64,000 nucleotides of DNA from Marinobacter sp. S0848L (GTDB taxonomy: Bacteria > Pseudomonadota > Gammaproteobacteria > Pseudomonadales > Oleiphilaceae): positions 242,838 through 306,837 of the forward strand of contig NZ_JALKAQ010000003.1 in the NCBI RefSeq assembly GCF_023016065.1, read 5' to 3'. Position numbers and translations under genes: made by a program. Shown piece by piece: positions 19,664 to 31,200 of this stretch. Each line of letters begins with the position of its first letter. Position 1 is the first letter of the stretch. Below the pieces are notes generated by a model, which saw only the letters and a program-made list of their open reading frames with translations, made no database searches and had not been told where the DNA came from.

Positions 19664-22297
19664 ATGAAATTCGGTAAGAAAAAGGCCAACGACGATGCCG
19701 CAAAAGAGCAGCCGGTAACGGACGCCCCGAAAGCCAAAGTAAACCGCAGCCGAGCGAGTAACGGTCTGAAAAAGCTCAGCTCAGTTGCGGCTTCTCAGGC
19801 CTTGGTGGTAGTTCTTGCCGGTGTGATCTCTGCGGCCTTACTGCATTTTCTGGTGTCGACCCCGGTTGCCACGAAAGATTTCGAACGCGCAGTAAACGTT
19901 GAAGCGAACAGCGCGCAACACCGTCTGAATCATTATTTGAAGGCTTTGCAGGGGCAGGTTCAGGCCGTGGCAAACCAGCAGTATGTGATTGATCGAGTGT
20001 CTGGCGAGTCTGATCTACGACCCCTGTCTCGCCAATTGTTGTCGGCGGTAAACGGCGCTGCTGAGGTGTTTGTCTTCCCGCGGCGGGGCATTCCCCGAAC
20101 CGGAAATAGCGATAGCCTGCTTGGGTTTGCCGGGCTGGAGTTGGCTCAGCGGGCTGAGAACGGCCAGCCCATGTTGCCCGACGCGTTTCCCCGGGACAAC
20201 CAGTGGTATCTGCAATTTGCAGCACCGGTCAGAAGCTCTGTCAGCAAGGCGGTCATAGGCACAGTTTTGGTGGTGTTCAAGGCGGACCATTTGGCGCCTC
20301 TGCTGCAAGTGACAAACGAAACGATTGGCGGTCGTCTGGCACTGGTGCAGACGGCGGCTGGCAGCAAACGCCCGGTAATCAGTGTCGGCAGTGGCAATGG
20401 AGCGGAAGTGTCACGCAGCCTGATGAACCCGGACTGGGATGTGGTGTATCAGCCCGGTAAAACCCCGGCGCCTCCCGTAAGCACCGTGCTGTTAGCGCTC
20501 TTGGTCCTTATTCCTGTTCTGGTGGCAGCGGCCGTCGTGTGGCTATTGCTGGGTAAAGCGCAGCGAAGCGTACGCGAAGATGTCAGTGCCATGACCCAGT
20601 GGGCTTATAAAGTGTTCAGTGGCGAACGCCACAAACTTCCCGGTACGCAGTGGGACATGGTCGCATCGACCGGCGAAGTGTTGTCCCGGGTGTCGCAGGT
20701 GGTCGAAAAGCGGGTATCACAGGCGAAAAACACGGCAGCTCCGAAAGCCGCTGCTGCGCCCGCATCGACGAAGGGCGAGAAAGACGAACCTTTGTTCGAC
20801 AGCGACAGTACCCTGGGCATGGACATGCTCGACGGCGACGATGATGTGTTGGGGCTGGGCAGTTCCGATGCGCCCTTGTTTGATGAAGACATTCCGGACG
20901 TGCTTGAAAACACCGTGCCGGACATTCAGGTCGAAGCCGAGATCTTCCGGGCCTACGATATTCGCGGCATCGTTGGCGAAACTTTGTCAGCAGGCATTGT
21001 GGAAATTATCGGCCAGGCGATCGGCTCGGAGGCAACCGAGCGGGGTGTGGCGTCGCTGTGCATTGGCTACGACGGTCGCCATTCCAGCCCGGAATTGGCG
21101 GATGCCCTGGCAAAAGGTGTCATGTCGGCCGGTTGTAACGTGATTCGCGTGGGGGCTGTGCCCACTCCGGTGCTGTACTTCGCCACTCACCACCTGAATA
21201 CAGGGTCGGGTGTCATGGTGACCGGGAGCCATAACCCGGCCAACTATAATGGACTGAAAATCATGTTGGGGGGTGAAACCCTCTCCGGCGATGCCATTCA
21301 GAAGCTGTATCAGCGTATCCAGACCGGGGATTTCACCTCCGGGCAGGGTGAGCAGGCCGAGGAAGATGTCCGCCGGGCATACCTGGATCGCATTGTCGGT
21401 GATATTGCCGTGGCCGCTCCCCTTAAAGTCGTGGTGGATGCCGGCAACGGGATTGCGGGTGAGCTTGCGCCTATTCTGGTTGAAGAGTTGGGTTGTGAAG
21501 TGGTGCCTCTGTTCTGTGACATTGATGGTGATTTCCCGAACCACCACCCGGACCCCGGTCAGCCTGATAACCTGCAACATCTGATTGCGAAAGTACAGGA
21601 AGTCGGTGCCGACATCGGCATCGCCTTCGATGGCGATGGGGACCGTCTGGGCGTGGTCACCAACAAAGGCAAAATCATCTGGCCAGACCGGCTGATGATG
21701 TTATTCGCCCGAGACGTGGTATCGCGCAACCCCGGGGCCGATGTGTTGTACGATGTGAAGTGCAGCCGCCGTTTGGCCGGGGTGATTTCCGAAGCCGGTG
21801 GCCGGCCCGTTATGTGGAAAACCGGTCATTCCCTGATGAAGGCCAAGATGAAGGAAACCGGGGCATTACTGGCCGGTGAACTCAGCGGCCACGTGTTCTT
21901 TGGCGAGCGTTGGTACGGCTTTGACGACGGCCTGTATTCAGCCGCCCGGCTGCTGGAAATACTGGGCATCGAAGACCGCCACAGTGACGAAGTATTTGAA
22001 GATTTTCCTGAAGACATCAGCACCCCGGAGCTGAATGTCGAAGTGACGGAAAGCGATAAATTCGCGATCATTGAGCGTTTGGGCGAACAGGGTGATTTCG
22101 GTGATGGCAACGTCAGCACCATCGATGGCATCCGCGTGGATTACCCCGACGGTTGGGGCCTGTGCCGGGCCTCCAATACCACGCCTGTACTGGTGCTGCG
22201 CTTTGAAGCAGAAACCGAAGAGGCGCTGGAGCGGATCAAGACCGTGTTCCGGGAACAGCTGCAGAAGGTTGCTCCGGATCTGGGAGCAAATTTCTGA
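19664..22297 (+). CDS. algC: Phosphomannomutase/phosphoglucomutase with N-terminal membrane region
   Basis: Interconverts hexose 1- and 6-phosphates for polysaccharide and LPS synthesis. At about 877 residues it is nearly twice the size of the catalytic core. The core occupies roughly residues 430-877: FRAYDIRGIVG, the phosphoserine loop TGSHNPANYNG (Ser about 522), the metal loop DGDGDRLG, and the sugar-binding GELSGHVFF. The N-terminal half has two membrane segments (about 40-58 and 280-303) around a region that looks periplasmic and sensor-like, followed by an acidic low-complexity linker. The ATG at 19664 is preferred; upstream in-frame starts exist at 19625 and 19652. argB lies 39 bases downstream. 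Confidence 0.9.
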   Translation: MKFGKKKANDDAAKEQPVTDAPKAKVNRSRASNGLKKLSSVAASQALVVVLAGVISAALLHFLVSTPVATKDFERAVNVEANSAQHRLNHYLKALQGQVQAVANQQYVIDRVSGESDLRPLSRQLLSAVNGAAEVFVFPRRGIPRTGNSDSLLGFAGLELAQRAENGQPMLPDAFPRDNQWYLQFAAPVRSSVSKAVIGTVLVVFKADHLAPLLQVTNETIGGRLALVQTAAGSKRPVISVGSGNGAEVSRSLMNPDWDVVYQPGKTPAPPVSTVLLALLVLIPVLVAAAVVWLLLGKAQRSVREDVSAMTQWAYKVFSGERHKLPGTQWDMVASTGEVLSRVSQVVEKRVSQAKNTAAPKAAAAPASTKGEKDEPLFDSDSTLGMDMLDGDDDVLGLGSSDAPLFDEDIPDVLENTVPDIQVEAEIFRAYDIRGIVGETLSAGIVEIIGQAIGSEATERGVASLCIGYDGRHSSPELADALAKGVMSAGCNVIRVGAVPTPVLYFATHHLNTGSGVMVTGSHNPANYNGLKIMLGGETLSGDAIQKLYQRIQTGDFTSGQGEQAEEDVRRAYLDRIVGDIAVAAPLKVVVDAGNGIAGELAPILVEELGCEVVPLFCDIDGDFPNHHPDPGQPDNLQHLIAKVQEVGADIGIAFDGDGDRLGVVTNKGKIIWPDRLMMLFARDVVSRNPGADVLYDVKCSRRLAGVISEAGGRPVMWKTGHSLMKAKMKETGALLAGELSGHVFFGERWYGFDDGLYSAARLLEILGIEDRHSDEVFEDFPEDISTPELNVEVTESDKFAIIERLGEQGDFGDGNVSTIDGIRVDYPDGWGLCRASNTTPVLVLRFEAETEEALERIKTVFREQLQKVAPDLGANF

Positions 22298-22303
22298 CAT
22301 TAA

Positions 22304-23233
<930 letters not shown>

Positions 23234-23256
23234 TCTGACTGATCCGGAGCCATGGG

Positions 23257-24501
23257 ATGAAGCGTCTACTGTCTGTTCTGGTTGTATTCAGTCTGCTCGC
23301 TTTTGCTGGATACAAAGCGGGTGTCTGGTGGCTGGCGGATCAACGGTTGGCGGAAGCGCGAACAGAGTTGTCGAGCGTCGGTGTTCTCGAGCGGGGCCAA
23401 ATCAGCTCAGCTCTGGACGGGCGCCTGCTTCTGAAAGGTGCGAGCTGGCTCGATTTCCGGTTGACCCAGCCCTTAACCATGGGCGTGGTGGAGTTGGACG
23501 CGCGATCACCGATTGAATTGGTGACCGGCTTGGCGAATCCCGAAGCCGAAACCGATGACTGGTCCTTAGTGATCGAACAGGCCCGCATGATTCTGGAACC
23601 GACCATGTTCCGTAACTGGGTCACCGAAGACGTGAACGAGTCGGTCAGCGCCCCGCCGCTGATTGCGTTGGCCTGTGCGCCGGACCCCAGACAACATCTG
23701 GGCAGCGGAGACCTGAAGCGTATGGGCATTGATTCGATTGGTGGCGATTTCCGGCTGACACAAAGCCGGGACGGCCTGACGGCTGAACTTAATACCTCCG
23801 CGGTAGGCAGTCTCGAACTGAACTGGCCGGGTGCGCGTTTGCAGGTTTCCCGAACCGGCATCGACGTAACCGGTCAGGAACAGATGGCCGAAGCTACCTT
23901 TCGAGATGGCGGGTTGATGCGGCGCATTTCCGCGTATTGCTCCCGGGAAACTGGCCTGACCGTCAATGAGTGGAGCGTGAAAGCCGCTAAAGCACTGGCG
24001 CGTGGGGTGGAAGCGCGGGGCTATAAGGCGAGTGAACAGTTGATTGCACTGTATCGACAGTGGCTGACCGAAGGCGGAGAGCTTCAGTTCAGTGTCAACC
24101 CGGGCAGTGAGACATTCGGAGTACCAGTGCGGGCCGAAGAAAGGCCTGAAGCTGTTTGGCAGGTGAAATATAACGGTGCGCAGGTGCCGGACGTATATCT
24201 CTCCCGAATACAGCCAACGGAACCGGATGTGGTTCCCGAAGCCTATGAACCGGTCACTCATCCGGAAACATCGCGCCGGCCCCAGTGGTTTGCAGAGCCT
24301 GTGGAAAACGCCAGTGCGTGGCAGGGGCAAAGGGTACGGGTCACGCTTTCGAACGGTAAATCCGTTGAGGGCAGGCTGGTCAGTGTTGGTGAGCGGGAGT
24401 TGGAAGTGGCCCACCTGATTGCCGGCGGCGAAGTGGCGTACCCTATGTTGATTCGCGCCGTTGCGCGCTTCGAAGTCTGGCGGAGGGGCCGGGCAAACTG
24501 A
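23257..24501 (+). CDS. Unknown membrane-anchored protein with a possible Sm-like C-terminal domain
   Basis: 414 residues with a single hydrophobic N-terminal segment (about 3-30), likely an anchor with the body in the periplasm. The long middle part has alternating beta-type patterns, with two cysteines in IALACAPDP and RISAYCSRETG. The last 60 residues (about 355-410: GQRVRVTLSNGKSVEGRL then VAYPMLIRAVARFEVW) resemble a small five-stranded Sm/SH3-like barrel; this is a pattern impression only. It sits between argB and argE with gaps of 23 and 20 bases, so it is co-transcribed with arginine genes, but nothing in it suggests arginine metabolism. Family not recognised. Confidence 0.6.
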   Translation: MKRLLSVLVVFSLLAFAGYKAGVWWLADQRLAEARTELSSVGVLERGQISSALDGRLLLKGASWLDFRLTQPLTMGVVELDARSPIELVTGLANPEAETDDWSLVIEQARMILEPTMFRNWVTEDVNESVSAPPLIALACAPDPRQHLGSGDLKRMGIDSIGGDFRLTQSRDGLTAELNTSAVGSLELNWPGARLQVSRTGIDVTGQEQMAEATFRDGGLMRRISAYCSRETGLTVNEWSVKAAKALARGVEARGYKASEQLIALYRQWLTEGGELQFSVNPGSETFGVPVRAEERPEAVWQVKYNGAQVPDVYLSRIQPTEPDVVPEAYEPVTHPETSRRPQWFAEPVENASAWQGQRVRVTLSNGKSVEGRLVSVGERELEVAHLIAGGEVAYPMLIRAVARFEVWRRGRAN

Positions 24502-24521
24502 TCTAAAGCCGGGAGGCAGGC

Positions 24522-25694
24522 ATGGTTCAAAGTACGGATACGACAAGCCGGGTGCCGGGCGTTCACGACATGTTGGCACGGCTGATATCCTTGCCTTCCA
24601 TCAGCAGTGCATCGCCGGATTGGGATCACAGCAATGAAGCCGTCGTGCGAACGCTGGCCGAGTGGCTGGAAGCGCTGGGTTTCGCGATCGAAATTCTGGA
24701 AGTGCCGGGCATGCCCGGCAAGTACAACCTGATCGCCACTTTGGGCAGTGGCCCGGGTGGCTTGGTGTTGTCGGGCCATACCGACACCGTGCCCTACGAC
24801 GATAAACGCTGGCAAACCGACCCCTTTACCCTGACCGAGAAAGATGGCCGCTGGTACGGTCTGGGTACCTGCGATATGAAAGGTTTCTTTGCTCTGGCCA
24901 TCGAAGCCGCCAAACGTTTCATCGACCAACCGTTGCAACAGCCGTTGATTATTCTGGCAACAGCAGACGAAGAAAGCTCGATGAATGGTGCCCGGGCTCT
25001 GGCCGAGGCGGGTAAGCCCCAAGCGCGCTATGCGGTGATTGGCGAGCCCACCGGTTTGCGGCCTGTGCGGATGCACAAGGGCATCATGATGGAACGGCTG
25101 AAATTCCAAGGGCAGTCGGGCCATTCTTCCAATCCGGATCTGGGCCGCAATGCATTGGAAGGCATGCACGAAGCCATGACCGAGTTGTTGGCCTTGCGAG
25201 CCGATTGGCAGCAGCGATACCAGAATCCGAATTTTGCGCTACAGGTGCCCACCCTGAATCTGGGTTGTATCCACGGCGGCGATAACCCGAACCGTATCTG
25301 CGCCCAGTGCGAACTGCACTTTGACTTGCGCCCGTTGCCGGGTATGAACATGGAAACCCTGCGCCAAGCCATTCTGAGCCGCATTCAGCCATTGGCCGAG
25401 CGCCGCCAACTCAGCCTGACGTTTGAACCGCTGTTCGATGGCGTACCGCCGTTCGAGACCCCGGCGGATGCCGGTCTGGTGAAAGCCTGTGAAGCGCTGA
25501 CCGGCCATAAGGCCCACGCCGTTGCCTTCGCCACAGAAGCACCCTGGTTGCAAAAGCTGGGGCTGGAAACTCTGGTGATGGGGCCGGGCTCCATTGATCA
25601 GGCCCACCAGCCCGATGAGTTTCTGGAGTTATCGCAGTTGCAGCCGACCATAGAGGTTCTGAGCGGGCTGATAAAACGGTATTGTTTGTCATAG
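24522..25694 (+). CDS. argE: Acetylornithine deacetylase (M20 family)
   Basis: Removes the acetyl group from N-acetylornithine to give ornithine, using a two-metal site. The 390 residues match ArgE. Motifs: SGHTDTVPYDD (metal-binding His and Asp), GTCDMKGF (bridging Asp), ADEESS (catalytic Glu pair) and GEPTGLRP. GQSGHSSNPDLGRNALE marks the dimerisation domain, and a final His lies in SIDQAHQPDEF. A GGGAGG ribosome-binding site precedes the ATG. It is followed by argA after about 50 bases. Other M20 amidases look similar, but the neighbourhood supports ArgE. Confidence 0.93.
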   Translation: MVQSTDTTSRVPGVHDMLARLISLPSISSASPDWDHSNEAVVRTLAEWLEALGFAIEILEVPGMPGKYNLIATLGSGPGGLVLSGHTDTVPYDDKRWQTDPFTLTEKDGRWYGLGTCDMKGFFALAIEAAKRFIDQPLQQPLIILATADEESSMNGARALAEAGKPQARYAVIGEPTGLRPVRMHKGIMMERLKFQGQSGHSSNPDLGRNALEGMHEAMTELLALRADWQQRYQNPNFALQVPTLNLGCIHGGDNPNRICAQCELHFDLRPLPGMNMETLRQAILSRIQPLAERRQLSLTFEPLFDGVPPFETPADAGLVKACEALTGHKAHAVAFATEAPWLQKLGLETLVMGPGSIDQAHQPDEFLELSQLQPTIEVLSGLIKRYCLS

Positions 25695-25743
25695 AGAGCG
25701 AGTCAGTAACACCGGCTGCGAAGAATTGAAAAGGGAGACTGGA

Positions 25744-27051
25744 TTGAAATCAAACGACTGGCTGCATGGGTTTCGCCACTCATCTCCGTACATCAATGCC
25801 CATCGGGGCCGTACCGTCGTGTTGACCATGCCCGGGGATGCCATTGAGCACCGGAACTTCATCAACATCATTCATGACATTGCGTTGCTCAGCAGCCTGG
25901 GTGTGCGCTTGGTTGTGGCATTTGGTGGCCGTCCGCAAATTCAGTCGCGCCTCGAAGACGCCGGTCTCGAAACCACCTTTGAGCGAGGCCTGCGTGTCAC
26001 ACCGGACGATCACCTGCCGCTCGTCATGGAAGCCATCGGTGGCTTGCGTGCCTATCTGGAAAGCCAGTTATCGATGGGGCTGGTGAATTCCCCCATGCAC
26101 AACGCCAGAATCCGGGTCAGCAGCGGCAACTACGTCACTGCGAAGCCGGTGGGCGTGCTGGATGGTATCGATTTTGGCTATACCGGCCGGGTGCGCCGAA
26201 TTGACGCCCCCGGCATCGAGAGGTTGCTTGAGCAAGACCACATCGTATTGTTGCCGCCCATGGGGTATTCGCCCACAGGAGACGCTTTTAATCTGTCGTA
26301 CGAAGACGTAGGCAGCCAGGTGGCCGCCGCGTTAAAGGCTGAAAAACTGATTGTCTTTATCGACGACGAAGGCTTGCTGGATGAAGACGGCTCGCTGATC
26401 CGGGAACTGGGCGCCCATCAGGCAACCGAGCGGCTGAACGCCAATAACGTTACCGGTCACGACGCGGTGCTTCTTAAAGCCGCCTGCGATGCTTGTGTCA
26501 AAGGTGTACGCCGGGCCCACATAATCAGCTACGCCGAAGACGGCGCGTTGCTCGAAGAATTGTTCACGAGGGACGGTTCCGGCACCTTGGTCAGTGGTGA
26601 CCATTACGAACAGATTCGCCCGGCCCGGGTAGAAGACATCGGCGGGATTCTGGAGTTGATCCAGCCGCTGGAAGAGCAGGGTATCCTGGTACGACGCTCC
26701 CGTGAGATGCTGGAAACCGAAGTAGGCCGCTTTGTAGTCGCCGAGCGAGATGGCACCGTGGTGGGCTGTGCGGCCCTGTACCATTACCCGGAAGAGGCAG
26801 CCGGTGAATTGTCCTGCTTCGCGGTGGATCCCTCCTACCGGCGCGCAGGGCGCGGCGACGACATCCTCATGATGATCGAAAAACAGGCACGGGGGCAGGG
26901 CATTGAAAAACTGTTCGTGCTGACCACCCAAACCGAACACTGGTTCCGGGAACGAGGATTTCAGCCAACCGCGGTTGAAAACCTGCCCGGCCCCAAATTG
27001 GCTACCTATAACCCGCTTCGCAAATCAAAGGTGTTCGTGAAACCGCTTTGA
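25744..27051 (+). CDS. argA: Amino-acid N-acetyltransferase (N-acetylglutamate synthase)
   Basis: Acetylates glutamate with acetyl-CoA, the committed and arginine-inhibited first step of the linear/cyclic arginine pathway. About 435 residues: the N-terminal amino-acid kinase-like domain (about 1-285; VVAFGGRPQIQSRL) binds the arginine feedback signal, and the C-terminal GNAT domain carries LSCFAVDPSYRRAGRGDDIL, the acetyl-CoA loop. The TTG at 25744 has a GGGAG ribosome-binding site six bases ahead; a TTG at 25726 in frame is less well placed. Its 3' end overlaps the convergent aminopeptidase gene by 27 bases. Confidence 0.94.
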   Translation: MKSNDWLHGFRHSSPYINAHRGRTVVLTMPGDAIEHRNFINIIHDIALLSSLGVRLVVAFGGRPQIQSRLEDAGLETTFERGLRVTPDDHLPLVMEAIGGLRAYLESQLSMGLVNSPMHNARIRVSSGNYVTAKPVGVLDGIDFGYTGRVRRIDAPGIERLLEQDHIVLLPPMGYSPTGDAFNLSYEDVGSQVAAALKAEKLIVFIDDEGLLDEDGSLIRELGAHQATERLNANNVTGHDAVLLKAACDACVKGVRRAHIISYAEDGALLEELFTRDGSGTLVSGDHYEQIRPARVEDIGGILELIQPLEEQGILVRRSREMLETEVGRFVVAERDGTVVGCAALYHYPEEAAGELSCFAVDPSYRRAGRGDDILMMIEKQARGQGIEKLFVLTTQTEHWFRERGFQPTAVENLPGPKLATYNPLRKSKVFVKPL

Positions 27052-28095
27052 TAGCGCTTTGAGGGTGTCCTCACGCGCGGTTTGCGGTTGCTCGGCCAGC
27101 CGCGAAACCGCCTCGTAAAACCGTTCGAAATCGAAGTCGACGTCTTTCAGCAACTGCCGAAAAGCCGGAACATGCTGGTTGTATTGCTGAAACAGGGCCA
27201 GTTTGGCGTTGTTCAGCTGTACCGGAGCGGCACCTAAAGGGCCGGGCCCGGGGTAATGGGCTGCCAAGGCGGCATACTGGCTTGCCAGATCATCCAGTAT
27301 TTGTTGCTTCCGCTGCCGCAACTGCTCGTGACTCAGAGTACTTTGCTGCTCGTACAGCCGCTGTAACGTCTCACTGGTGTCGCGAACCAGTTCCAGCGTC
27401 CGGTTGCGGTGTTCCAGCCGCAGCAGAGCTCGTTCGAATACCTCCGGCTGGCCTTCGCGTTTTAACCACAAGCGCAAGCCTTCCAGCTCGACGGCGGTGG
27501 CGAAACTTTCATTGAATGCCGTATCCCCGCTCAGATAGACCACCCGGTGGGCCAACTCATGAAACATCAGAGCAATCATCCGGTCTTCGGACAGGTTGGT
27601 GAACCCCGTATGCAGCGGATCATCAAACCAGCCAAGCGTGGAGTAAGCCGTGACCGCGCCAATGAACGTATCGTAGCCTTGGTTGTCGAAGTGCTTTTGA
27701 GCCTCCTTTGCCATCGCCAGCTTGAAATAACCCCGGTAGGCCTGGCACCCGACAAACGGATAACACCACTGATTCGGCGTCAGGGAAAACTCGGGCACGG
27801 CCACCAGATTGACCACCACCCAAGGGTGCTCAAGTGCCACAAAGTTGGAAAACGCACCGCCAACAGGGAGTTTGAGCGTGTGCTTTGCAAAGGTACGTGC
27901 CGACTGTGCGGACGACAAAGCCCGAGACAGCGCAGGTGGGGTGTCGGGTTGCTGGAGAACATCCGCTACCGGTTCACTGCGCATCATTAACGAAACATGG
28001 CCGGAAATAGCCTGGGTGTAATAAGCCATTGATGAGCAGCCCGGAAGTACCGCTAACAGTAGCAATATGAGATATACCTGACTAAGCTGTTTCAT
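27025..28095 (-). CDS. Putative aminopeptidase lipoprotein (zinc peptidase)
   Basis: A 356-residue exported protein. The signal sequence ends in VLPGC, a lipobox (Cys about 20), so it should be lipid-anchored in the envelope. MFHELAHRVVY carries a zincin HExxH motif, and FNESFATAVELEG downstream supplies the third-ligand Glu pattern, so an active zinc peptidase is likely. This matches the predicted aminopeptidase family (Aminopep). The substrate is unknown. It is transcribed alone, converging on argA with a 27-base overlap, and divergent from the large signalling protein. Confidence 0.85.
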   Translation of the reverse strand: MKQLSQVYLILLLLAVLPGCSSMAYYTQAISGHVSLMMRSEPVADVLQQPDTPPALSRALSSAQSARTFAKHTLKLPVGGAFSNFVALEHPWVVVNLVAVPEFSLTPNQWCYPFVGCQAYRGYFKLAMAKEAQKHFDNQGYDTFIGAVTAYSTLGWFDDPLHTGFTNLSEDRMIALMFHELAHRVVYLSGDTAFNESFATAVELEGLRLWLKREGQPEVFERALLRLEHRNRTLELVRDTSETLQRLYEQQSTLSHEQLRQRKQQILDDLASQYAALAAHYPGPGPLGAAPVQLNNAKLALFQQYNQHVPAFRQLLKDVDFDFERFYEAVSRLAEQPQTAREDTLKALSKRFHEHL

Positions 28096-28285
28096 GAATC
28101 ATTGTGTTACGGTGAAGTGGACGCTCGCATTCGATATTTTGTCATTGTACGGGCAGAGTTGTAGGCTATTTCCTCAACCACTTTAGCCGATTTTTTTGTG
28201 GGTGGTACGTTCCACCTGAACAGGGACATATACCGGGCGGCCAACACCCGGTGGCGGAGCCGGCTTAACAACCGGTTATTAATTG

Positions 28286-31200
28286 ATGGATCCGAGAGAA
28301 CGTCGCAGTAGCCCCAGACAGCCAATCAAACTCGCGGCCCAAATCGATGTGGGTAGCGGTGAGTCATTACCTTGCCAAATCGCGGACTTCTGCGCCGAAG
28401 GCCTGTACATACGTTATTCCGGCCAGACCTCCCTCAAATTGGGCCGTGTGTTTGAGCGGTCGGAGCCGAAAGACGTGGTTGTGCGCTTTCGGGGGCTGGA
28501 CAGCAACATTCACCATGAGCTGCACGTGCGCCCGGCACGCCGAATTGAACGTGCTATGGGGGTTTCCTTTGTCCGCTCGAACCCGGAGGCCATCGACGCG
28601 CTAATACGGCTCTGTGGCAGTAGCGACAATCAAAGCCGGTCGTCACTGCAAGCGCCCAGCGATAGAGTTCAGTTTGTCCTGCATCAATGTGCCCGCGCCA
28701 TCACCCAGTTCATTGAACCCTTGATGGATGCCTGTTTTGTAAACACTGTAGATGCTTTGAAAGCGGCCGCTCAGAAAGCGTCAAGCGATCAGCTGGCCAA
28801 CGAATACATGGATGCGTCGGGGCAGATCGAAAGCCGCCAGCGCATCTTGTGGCACCACATGGCCCGCAGCCTGGAGTCGCCCTTAAAGCCGGAACAAAAA
28901 GGCGCTCCTGGAGCGCTGTTGTCCGTTGTCGATAAGGACGAATTTGAAGATTGGCTGGCGGTTAAAGTCATGGTCACCCGGGCGGATACCTTGTACCGGG
29001 GCGACCTGCTCGAACTCAAGCTGCGACTGGACCACTTGGGGATCTCCAACCGGACCGGTCACCATAACCCCTTGGGGCCGGCGCTGGTTTGCGAAGCTTT
29101 CCATCATGCTTTGGTGCAGCTGAAGGTGAGCCGCGATGTGGAAAAGGTATGCTTGAAGGTCTTCGAACAAGCTGTGATTCGTCAGCTGGCCCCGCTGTAT
29201 CGTGAGCTGAACAACATTCTGGTCCGGCACGGAGTGCTGCCAGACCTCGATCTGACCAAATACCTCAGTGAACAAGCCGCCGAGCGGGCTACGCCCAAAA
29301 CACCAGAGTTTACTCCGACGAGCAAAGATGAGGCCGAGGCGCCAAAGCCCTCGCCAGCGCGGCCAGAAGACAAAGTCGAATCGAAGGCCTCGGGTGAGTT
29401 CCGGGGGTACGCCAGGTACGCGCAGAACGCCTTTGCAACGGTTCGAAACCTTTTATCATCCTTGAAGCTGAGCCGCTCAGCGGAGGATGTTCCGGCATCC
29501 GAATCCTTCGAGCCCAGCGCGCGCCCGTTGACCAGCCGTGAGCTTAGCCAGGAGCTGCAAGAGCTGCAGATACAGGCGGCGGATCTGAACGAACCCGATG
29601 TTCCGTTGAAGGAACGGGTTGTAGCGAAGTTGAAAAGCAGCATTGAAAATGCGCGCCTGAACGAAGACAGCGAAGACGCACTGGATGTGGTGGACCGATT
29701 CTTTCGCAGTGTGACCGAAAGCCCCAAACTCAGCCGTTTCGCTCAAGACAAAATGCGCCAACTGCAAGTGCCGGTGCTGAAAGTCGTGATGCGGGATCCC
29801 GGTTTTTTTGATGACCACGCCAGCCCGGTCCGCAGTGTGATGAACCGGCTGGCCCAGATTGGTGTGAAGGGCGCTCGCCCGAACCCCGTGGTGCAACGAA
29901 AAGTTGACGAATTGGTGCAGCGCATAGCCACCGACTTCGATCAGGACACCGTGATTTTCGACGAAGCGGTTGAGGAACTCGACACCTTGATCGAACGGCA
30001 GAACCTGGCCTACCGCCGCAATGTCGAGCGGGTGACGGCGGCGGCTCAGGGTGCCCAGAAAGTGGCCGAATCCAAAGCCGCCGTGGCGGCAGCGCTGGAG
30101 GCAAAACTGGGTGGCCGAAAAGTACCGAAGGCCGTTGTCAGCCTGCTGGATGGCGGTTGGCGTGATCTTCTGTCTTTGACTTGGATACGGCAGGGCGAAG
30201 AAGGGCAGTTGTGGCAGGATTATCTGGCCGTTATTGATTCGTTGATGGCCTACGCCGAAAGCCCCGGCAACAGCAGCAATTTGCCGGAACTTCTGCGCCT
30301 GATCCAAGACGGTTTGGCCTCCATTTCCAGCAACCGAACACCGTCGTCCCAGATACGGGATGAGCTGAAACAGCTGATGGTCCGGCAACCCGGTGAGTCT
30401 CTTGATCTGGTGGAAATGCCGAGGGCCAAGCCTGACAAACCCGCCCAGTCAGATGCGGACGAGCGGGAAATGAAAAGCCTTCAGCGATGGATCAACCGTG
30501 CCCACCAGCTGCAGGTCGGAGACTGGTTTAAAGATCAGAGTAAATCGGATGACCCGCATTACATCCGGCTGGTTTGGGTGGCAGAGAACTTCTCGCGCTT
30601 TGTGTTTGTGAATCATCAGGGCATGCGCGTGGTCGAATTAGACGCGACCTCATTGGCGCGAAAAATGCGAGAAGGTGCCCTGATACTGGACAGCCAGTAC
30701 GAAAAGCCGTTGGTGGATGAAAGCATTGATCGCATGGTGCGGAATGTATACGACCAGCTGTCCTGGGTTTCGACCCACGATGAATTGACCCATTTGCTGA
30801 ACCGTCGTGAATTCGAGCGATTGCTGGAGCAGCACCTCGCCGACCATGACGGCACCTGTACGTTGCTGCATCTGGACCTGAAAGGTTTCCGCCTGCTGAG
30901 CGATGTAGCAGGGCACAAAGCCGCCGATGAAGCTCTGAAACAAGTGGCTGACATTGTGTGCAAACACGCGAAAGAAGGTATGCCCGTGTCACGGATTGAC
31001 GGTACCGAATTTGCCATGCTGGCGCCGGATGATATGGCAGCGGCCTTGGCCCAGTCGCTGGTCGGCGCCGTCGAGTCGGCGGAATTCCGCTTTGATGACA
31101 AAGCGTATGAATTAAGCGTCAATGTTGGCATTGTGCCGACGGTTGCCGCAGTGACCTCAGCTGAACGCTGGCTGAGAACGTCGGAACAGGTGTTGTCGGC

